Assembly: GCA_003725585.1 (NCBI GenBank)
Contig: RJMB01000032.1
Coordinates: 1 to 46,071 of the forward strand
Direction: 5' to 3'
DNA: 46,071 nucleotides
DNA from: Halostreptopolyspora alba
GTDB taxonomy: Bacteria > Actinomycetota > Actinomycetes > Streptosporangiales > Streptosporangiaceae
The notes under the pieces were generated by a model that did not search any database, was not told the DNA's origin, and saw only the letters and a list, made by a program, of their open reading frames with translations. A program made the translations under genes and the position numbers. Positions 41,129-46,071 of this stretch are shown in pieces (the stretch's first letter is position 1; the number at the start of each line of letters is the position of its first letter).

Positions 41129-42502
41129 CTATGCCTTCCACGGGATGTCGGCGGTGAGGACGGTTCCCCCACCTTCGGGACTGTGCAGGCGCAGTTCGCC
41201 GTCCACGGCGTCGACCCGGTCCCACAGGCCGTACAGGCCGCTTCCGGACTCGGGGTCGGCGCCCCCCACTCCGTCGTCGGTCACGGTGAGCCGCAGCAGG
41301 TCTCCCCCCTCGCCCGCGGTCCGGACCACCCGGACCGCGACGTTCGCCGCGTCGGCGTGCTTCGTCACGTTGTTCAGCGCTTCGCAGGTCACGTAGTAGG
41401 CGACCCCCTCGGCCCGTGTGGAGGGACGCTCGTCCAGCCGCACGTCCAGTTTCACCGGAAGTGGGCACCGACCCACGGCGACCGGCAGCGCGGCGTGCAA
41501 CCCATGGTCGGTGAGGACGCGCGGGTGCAGCCCACGGGCGACCTCGCGCAGCTCGGCCATGACCGAGCGGGCCTCGGAGCTCGCCTCCTCCAGGAGCGCG
41601 CGGGCGGACTCGGGGTCGCGGTCGAACTTCGCCCGCGCCCGCCCCAGCGTCATGGTCACCGAGAGCAGACGCTGTTGGGCACCGTCGTGCAGGTCACGCT
41701 CGATCCGGCGGCGTTCGGCCTCGGCGGCGTCCACCATCCGCGAGCGGCTCTCGCTCAGCTGGACCAGCCGCCGCCGGATCCGCACCTCGGGCGCGTCGAA
41801 CAGCAGCCACCGGGTTACCAGCATCTCCAGCCGGATCAGGGGTGTGATCAGCCAACCCCCCAACACCGCGGCCAGCGGTCCCACGACGACCCAGGCGGCC
41901 AGGGCGGGACTCGATTTCAGGGTGTCGGTGAGGGATCCCTCGACCACGGCGTAGCCGAGCCCGGCGGCGGCCCCGACCGCCCCGCCGATACCGAACACCA
42001 CCAGACCCAACACCACAGCGCCGGAGGTGATCCCCAGAATCGCGGACACGGTGCTGTAGACGAGGGCGGACCACGCGTGGCCACCGAAGGCGTAGCGCGC
42101 CCCCCGGGCCAGCCCGCCGGTCGGCGCGGTGGGGTCGGGGGTGCGGGTCTCGACGATGCCGTAGACGCTCGCCAGCCTGTTGCGCTGGATCGCGCAGGCC
42201 AGCCTGGCGAGCAGGGTCGCGGCGGTCGGTGCCAGGAGCAGGCACACCACGGCCCCGATCCCCAGATACCGGGGCGATGGGGTCGCCAGGGCGTCCGACA
42301 CCGTGCCCGCGACGGCCGTTCCCAGCCACGCCGCGGAGCCGACCAGCAGCGCGGGCGGCACCAGGAATCCGAGCGAGAGCGCGAACGAGGTGAGCAGGTG
42401 CAGCAACCCCACCGTGCGCTCCCGCCACCACCGCTCGGTCGTGGCTCCGGCGTCCAGCGAGGCCACCGGCGCCGCGCTCTCGGCGCTCGTGGTGTCCGCC
42501 AT
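41129..42502 (-). CDS. HisKA_3-type sensor histidine kinase (LiaS/DesK-like)
   Basis: The 457-residue kinase has a multi-helix membrane region (about residues 35-230, including FALSLGFLVPPALLVGSAAWL and a sensor-like pair of helices) with no large extracytoplasmic domain, so it may sense membrane state. The phospho-acceptor His272 is in ERRRIERDLHDGAQQRL, typical of HisKA_3, and the ATPase has VTDDGVGGADPESGSGLYGL. I chose the ATG at 42502; GAGGGGAAGG lies upstream. It is divergent from the HTH-Mop gene, with about 200 bp between them. Confidence 0.94.
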   Translation of the reverse strand: MADTTSAESAAPVASLDAGATTERWWRERTVGLLHLLTSFALSLGFLVPPALLVGSAAWLGTAVAGTVSDALATPSPRYLGIGAVVCLLLAPTAATLLARLACAIQRNRLASVYGIVETRTPDPTAPTGGLARGARYAFGGHAWSALVYSTVSAILGITSGAVVLGLVVFGIGGAVGAAAGLGYAVVEGSLTDTLKSSPALAAWVVVGPLAAVLGGWLITPLIRLEMLVTRWLLFDAPEVRIRRRLVQLSESRSRMVDAAEAERRRIERDLHDGAQQRLLSVTMTLGRARAKFDRDPESARALLEEASSEARSVMAELREVARGLHPRVLTDHGLHAALPVAVGRCPLPVKLDVRLDERPSTRAEGVAYYVTCEALNNVTKHADAANVAVRVVRTAGEGGDLLRLTVTDDGVGGADPESGSGLYGLWDRVDAVDGELRLHSPEGGGTVLTADIPWKA

Positions 42503-42677
42503 ATCGCCTTCCCCTCGTGTCCTCCCCAACCAAACCTAGGTACCGGGGAACGCGCCCGCCATGGCGACAGCACAACAACCGGGGGTGGTGCTGACCCCAC
42601 CATGGCCGACAGCGGTGTGTCCGCCATGGGACGCACTCCGATCCATAGCAGCAACTGCGAGGAGAAACCTCACTTCC

Positions 42678-42702
42678 CCTTCGCTTCTGCGAAGGTTAAT
42701 GT
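42678..42702 (+). promoter_or_regulatory. Palindromic operator and leaderless promoter of mod operon
   Basis: CCTTCGC-TTCT-GCGAAGG (42678-42695) is a perfect 7-bp inverted repeat with a 4-nt centre. It directly abuts TAATGT (42697-42702), a -10 box that ends exactly 7 nt before the GTG at 42710. No good -35 was found. The HTH-Mop protein is the natural candidate to bind here. Confidence 0.65.
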
Positions 42703-42709
42703 GGATCTC

Positions 42710-43120
42710 GTGTCGAAATTCCGAATAAGCGAGGTGGCCGCCCTGGTCGGGGTCAGTGGCGACACCGTACGGCGCTGGGTCGACTCCGGCAGGCTCGCCG
42801 CGAGCCGCGACAGCCAGGGCCACCGGCTGGTCGGCGGCACCGAGCTGGCCGCCTTCATGCGCGCGGGCGCGGACGAGGACCCGGCGCGCCACCGGTCGTC
42901 CGCCCGCAACCGTTTCCACGGCCTGGTCACCGACGTCGTCCGGGACGGCGTCATGGCGCGGGTGGAGATGCAGGCGGGCCCGCACCGCCTGGTGTCGCTG
43001 ATGACCCGGGAGGCCGCCGACGAGCTGGGGCTGGAGGTCGGCTCGGTGGCCACCGCGCTCGTGAAGTCCACCAATGTCATCGTCGAGAGCCAGACCTCGC
43101 GGGAGGGTCCGCATGCCTGA
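42710..43120 (+). CDS. HTH-Mop molybdate-responsive regulator
   Basis: The 136-residue protein fuses an N-terminal BldC/MerR-type HTH (FRISEVAALVGVSGDTVRRWVDSGRLAASRD, 4-34) to a C-terminal Mop/TOBE molybdate-binding domain (68-127: NRFHGLVTDVVRDGVMARVEMQAG, VKSTNVIVE). E. coli ModE has a different HTH, so this is the compact actinobacterial alternative. It probably represses modABC when molybdate binds. The GTG at 42710 fits a leaderless transcript from TAATGT at 42697; a GTG at 42701 is in frame but lies in the -10 box. Its stop overlaps modA by 8 nt. Confidence 0.9.
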   Translation: MSKFRISEVAALVGVSGDTVRRWVDSGRLAASRDSQGHRLVGGTELAAFMRAGADEDPARHRSSARNRFHGLVTDVVRDGVMARVEMQAGPHRLVSLMTREAADELGLEVGSVATALVKSTNVIVESQTSREGPHA

Positions 43121-43928
43121 CCGCCACACCCGGCTCGCTCGGCTGACCCTACTGGCCTGCCTCACCGCCGTTGTGTCGGCCAGCGGCTGCGCCCCCGGCG
43201 AGAGTGACGGCGCCGACCGCGAGGTGCGCGTCGCCGCGGCCGCCAGCCTCGAGTTCGCCATGGCCGGGATCGTCGAGGAGTTCGAGGCCGAGTACCCCGA
43301 CACCGACGTGTCCGTCTCCTACGGCTCCTCGGGGACCCTGGTCCAACAGCTCAGCAACGGCGCCCCGTTCGACGTCTTCCTGTCCGCGGACACGGACTAC
43401 GCCACCGATGTGGTGGAGGCGGGGCGGGCCGAGGACGACGCCGTGTTCGACTACGCGGTCGGCCGGCTCGTGGTGTGGGTGCCGACGGACTCGCCGGCCG
43501 ACCCCTCCCAGGGGCTGTCCACACTGGTCGAGAAGCGCGTGGAGCGGGTGGCCATCGCCAACCCGGAGCACGCTCCCTACGGCGCCGCCGCCCAGGCGGC
43601 ACTGGAGTCCAACGGCATCGCCGGTGACGTCGAGGACAAGCTGGTGCTCGGGGAGAACATCGCCCAAGCGGCGGAGTTCGCCCACTCGGGCAACGCCGAC
43701 GTCGCCGTGATCGCCCTGTCGCTGGCGGTGTCACCGAGCATGAACGCGGACGGCGAGTACGGCGAGGTGCCGGCGGAGGACCACCCCCGCCTGGACCAGG
43801 CCGGCGTGGTCCTCTCCGATGCCGCCCATCCGGCCGCCGCCCACGACCTGGCCGATTTCCTGCGCTCCGGCGACGGCCAGGCCGTGCTCGAGGAGCACGG
43901 CTTCGCCCCACCCGGCGAGGAGGGCTGA
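43113..43928 (+). CDS. modA: Molybdate-binding lipoprotein ModA
   Basis: The 271-residue lipoprotein captures molybdate outside the membrane for ModBC. The signal ends in the lipobox ASGC with Cys26. The mature part has ModA landmarks: VRVAAAASLEFAM, YGSSGTLVQQLSNGAPFDVFLSA, and NPEHAPYGAAA. The ATG at 43113 follows GGGAGGG by 5-6 nt and overlaps the regulator's stop by 8 nt. It is 9 bp upstream of modB. Tungstate specificity is possible and cannot be excluded by eye. Confidence 0.95.
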   Translation: MPDRHTRLARLTLLACLTAVVSASGCAPGESDGADREVRVAAAASLEFAMAGIVEEFEAEYPDTDVSVSYGSSGTLVQQLSNGAPFDVFLSADTDYATDVVEAGRAEDDAVFDYAVGRLVVWVPTDSPADPSQGLSTLVEKRVERVAIANPEHAPYGAAAQAALESNGIAGDVEDKLVLGENIAQAAEFAHSGNADVAVIALSLAVSPSMNADGEYGEVPAEDHPRLDQAGVVLSDAAHPAAAHDLADFLRSGDGQAVLEEHGFAPPGEEG

Positions 43929-43937
43929 GCCGGGCCC

Positions 43938-44612
43938 ATGGACTACCAGGCGCTCGAACTCAGCGCGCGGCTGGCCCTGGCCACCACGATGATCCTGCTC
44001 GTGGTGGGGGTGCCGCTGGCGGCCTGGCTCGCGTTCTCGCGGCGCCGCTGGACCGTCGTGATCGAGGCGGTCGTCGCCCTGCCGCTGGTGCTGCCGCCCA
44101 CCGTGCTCGGTTTCTATCTGCTCGTGGCGTTGGGCGACCGCTCCCCCATCGGACAGTGGTGGCGCGAGCTGACCGGGGAGCCGCTGGCGTTCACGTTCCA
44201 CGGCCTGCTCATCGCCTCTGTGCTGCACAGTCTGCCGTTCGCCGTCCAGCCGCTGATGACCGCGTTCGCCAGTGTCGACCGCCGTCTGCTGGAAGCCTCC
44301 GCCGTGCTGGGGCGCACCACGGCCGGCACCGTGCTACGGGTGGTGCTCCCGTTGTCCAAACCCGGCGTGGCCACCGCAGCGGTGCTGACCTTCGCGCACA
44401 CGATCGGTGAGTTCGGCGTGGTGCTGATGGTGGGCGGCAACATCCCCGGCCAGACCCGCACGGTCGCGATCTCGATCTACGACAGCGTCCAGGCGTTCGA
44501 CTACGCCGCCGCCGCGCGGACCAGTCTCGTCCTGCTGCTGTTCTCCCTCGTCGTCCTGGTGTCCACCTACGCCCTCCAACGCAAGGGAGGCCCGGCATGG
44601 CCGCGACCCTGA
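43938..44612 (+). CDS. modB: Molybdate ABC transporter permease ModB
   Basis: The 224-residue permease has five or six transmembrane helices and the cytoplasmic EAA loop EASAVLGRTTAGTVLRVVLPLSKPG, which docks ModC. LPLVLPPTVLGFYLL and THTIGEFGVVLMVGGNIPG-type blocks (here AHTIGEFGVVLMVG) are diagnostic of ModB. Its 3' end overlaps modC by 16 nt, so the two are translated together. Confidence 0.95.
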   Translation: MDYQALELSARLALATTMILLVVGVPLAAWLAFSRRRWTVVIEAVVALPLVLPPTVLGFYLLVALGDRSPIGQWWRELTGEPLAFTFHGLLIASVLHSLPFAVQPLMTAFASVDRRLLEASAVLGRTTAGTVLRVVLPLSKPGVATAAVLTFAHTIGEFGVVLMVGGNIPGQTRTVAISIYDSVQAFDYAAAARTSLVLLLFSLVVLVSTYALQRKGGPAWPRP

Positions 44613-45679
44613 ACGCCCGGGTGCGTCGCCACATCCTCGACGTGGACCTGCGCGTGCCGCTCACCGCCGACGCCCCGGTCACCGTCCTGTTCGGGCCGTC
44701 CGGCAGCGGCAAGACCACTCTGCTTCGCTGCGTGGCCGGGCTGGACCAGCCCGACCCGACAAGCCACGTCGAACTCGACGGCCACCCGTGGAGTGCTCAC
44801 GGCAGGCACGTCCCCACTCGCAGGCGGCGGGTCGGATACCTCTCCCAGGACCACGCGCTGTTCGGCCATCTGAGTGTCGCCGGCAACGTCGGGTACGGCC
44901 TGCACCGCCTCGCGCGGCGCGAGCGCGCGGCCCGCGTCGACGAGGCGCTGGGCGCAGCCGGGGCGACGCACCTGCGCGACACGCCCACCCGTCAACTCTC
45001 CGGTGGGGAGGCGCAGCGCGTGGCCCTGGCCCGCGCGCTGGCGCCGCGCCCCCGGCTGCTACTGCTCGACGAACCGCTGTCGGCGCTCGACTCGCCCACG
45101 CGCACCCGGCTACGGACCGAACTCCGCGCGATCCTGCTACGGCTGGGCACCCCCACCGTGGTCGTCACGCACGACCGGGTCGAGGCGCTGGCCCTGGGCG
45201 ACCGCATCGCGGTGCTCGTCGGCGGCCGCCTCCACCAGGTCGACTCCGTGGAGCACGTCTTCTCCCGCCCGGCGACCGCACAGGCAGCGGCGGCCGTCGA
45301 CGTCGAGAACGTCATCGGTGGCCAGGTGCACGAACTGGGTGACGAGCTGGTCCGGGTACGCGTGGGCCCGCACCTGGTCACCGCCGTCGGCGAGCGCGAC
45401 CTCACCCCCGAAACCCCGGTGCTCGTGTGTGTGCGCGCCGAGGACATCGCGCTCGAGACGGAGCCACCAGGGCACGCCGCGAGCCCGCGCAACCACCTGC
45501 CCGCCACGGTCACCGCGGTAACGCCGGACGGCCCGTTGCAGCGAGTCGACCTGGACGCGGGGTTCCCCCTCGTCGCCTTCGTCACCCGGCACGCCCGTGA
45601 GGACCTCGGGCTCGCCCCGGGGCGGCGGGTGAGCGCCGCCATCAAGGCACCGGCCGTGCATCTCATTCGCCGCCCGTGA
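44597..45679 (+). CDS. modC: Molybdate ABC transporter ATPase ModC
   Basis: The 360-residue ATPase drives molybdate import through ModB. It has Walker A GPSGSGKTT (33-41), Q-loop YLSQDHALF, signature LSGGEAQRVALARAL, Walker B LLLLDEPLSALD and the H-loop VVTHDR. A C-terminal TOBE domain (about 290-356, LPATVTAVTPDG) probably senses molybdate. The ATG at 44597 follows GGAGG by 7 nt. No terminator hairpin was obvious directly after the stop. Confidence 0.95.
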   Translation: MAATLNARVRRHILDVDLRVPLTADAPVTVLFGPSGSGKTTLLRCVAGLDQPDPTSHVELDGHPWSAHGRHVPTRRRRVGYLSQDHALFGHLSVAGNVGYGLHRLARRERAARVDEALGAAGATHLRDTPTRQLSGGEAQRVALARALAPRPRLLLLDEPLSALDSPTRTRLRTELRAILLRLGTPTVVVTHDRVEALALGDRIAVLVGGRLHQVDSVEHVFSRPATAQAAAAVDVENVIGGQVHELGDELVRVRVGPHLVTAVGERDLTPETPVLVCVRAEDIALETEPPGHAASPRNHLPATVTAVTPDGPLQRVDLDAGFPLVAFVTRHAREDLGLAPGRRVSAAIKAPAVHLIRRP

Positions 45680-46000
45680 GACGCGCGTCCCCGCCCACGC
45701 CGCCCGTTGGCGGACGCCCGTCTCCGGTCCGGAGCACCAATGTCTCCGGAAACGCCTAAGTGGTGAACATTCCCCGGTACAATCACCAGTAGTAGCTGGA
45801 TGGACGCGTTCAGGAAACGCGCCGTTCCCGACCGACGCCCTGGTGTCCATCGCGCTACCTGGCACGGTGACCAGCGATGGCGGCCATCGTACCGTCCCAC
45901 GGTCATCACACGGCCGGAGCGTGCCCGGGCCGTTCGCGCGTAGGAGGGGGACGCGCGGACGGCTCGGGCGGGTCACTGGAGGATGTTTCCTTGGCGGTGG
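45680..46000 (+). other. Region after modC with a putative promoter
   Basis: No confirmed gene. TACAAT at 45778-45783 is a near-ideal -10 box in a locally AT-richer stretch; no clear -35 accompanies it. It may drive the short frame at 45800 or a gene beyond the window. Confidence 0.4.
45800..45943 (+). CDS. Possible 47-residue basic peptide
   Basis: A short frame starting MDAFRKRAVPDRRPG and ending at a TAG at 45941 codes for a very basic, Arg-rich peptide. The ATG is 17 nt after the TACAAT box, so a transcript would have a leader of about 10 nt with no ribosome site. It has no recognisable domain. It could be a leader peptide, a small basic protein or chance. Confidence 0.22.
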   Translation: MDAFRKRAVPDRRPGVHRATWHGDQRWRPSYRPTVITRPERARAVRA

Positions 46001-46071
46001 CGGTGTTTTCTGGGCTCGCTGGCGCTCGCCGGGGTCGGATGTCTGGGGGCCGGGAACCTTCGGATCCTGCG
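46001..46071. repeat. Inverted copy of the left-end intergenic repeat
   Basis: From about 46001 the sequence reads GGTGTTTTCTGGGCTCGCT, GCTCGCCGGGGTCGG, GCCGGGAACCTTCGGATCC. This is a diverged reverse complement of the units at 110-345, whose complement reads GTGTTTGTTGGGCTCGCTTC, CTGGGGTCGGGTG, GGGGATCTTCGGGTCC. It is cut by the window end. Confidence 0.75.

Noticed and set aside
41183-42709. Long N-terminal extension of the HTH-Mop gene
   Set aside because: The open frame runs antisense through the histidine kinase. The -10 box at 42697 and the HTH start at 42710 define the real gene.

Overview
The window is very GC-rich, carries dense bacterial genes on both strands, and uses many GTG starts and short overlaps. 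Together with XRE/DUF5753-DUF397 pairs, an MprAB/HtrA-type locus and a fused glycine/sarcosine/dimethylglycine methyltransferase, this points to a halotolerant or halophilic actinomycete. Nocardiopsaceae or relatives (Nocardiopsis, Streptomonospora) are my best guess; the genus is inferred, not proven.

Layout. 1-345: intergenic repeat array; a relative in inverted orientation ends the window (46001-46071). 347-6647: GTP-dependent PEP carboxykinase with a DasR-like operator pair upstream, a quinone oxidoreductase-SDR operon, a tandem universal stress protein and a leaderless VOC gene. 6933-10947: an accessory stretch with two DUF397/XRE modules, one broken by a deletion that fused a truncated regulator head-to-head with a truncated methyltransferase, then an operator-rich AT-rich gap and a translationally coupled cassette holding a BldC-like HTH protein. 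11168-12851: two small membrane proteins and a rhodanese. 13063-16626: a coupled operon DUF4178-DUF2617-small membrane protein-DUF350-membrane spermidine synthase-like protein. 16928-20934: an HtrA/PepD-type protease convergent with an MprAB-type two-component system.

21071-29123: orphan siderophore-type ATPase, 2-hydroxy-3-oxopropionate reductase-like enzyme, a TetR/VOC pair with a readable operator-promoter, a BisC-type molybdoenzyme, a beta-propeller-like protein and a CitE-like lyase. 29153-31909: betaine-synthesis methyltransferase fusion and a DUF6069 membrane protein. 32027-36772: paaABCDE (phenylacetyl-CoA epoxidase) with a divergent TetR regulator and a clear promoter/operator. 37414-42502: STAS protein, M50-like peptidase, and a LiaRS-like histidine kinase/response regulator with a DUF4097 protein. 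42710-45679: HTH-Mop regulator plus modABC molybdate transporter, with a palindrome next to a leaderless promoter.

Themes. Envelope stress recurs (HtrA-MprAB, DUF350/SpeE-like operon, DUF4097 with its two-component system), as does molybdenum (BisC-type enzyme and modABC). Several regulatory circuits can be read directly: the TetR/VOC operator pair, the paa promoter/operator, the HTH-Mop palindrome and phased repeats before the MprA-like gene. The least described parts are the DUF4178-to-SpeE operon and the XRE/DUF397/BldC-like accessory cassette. No tRNA, rRNA, CRISPR array, transposase or integrase was seen.
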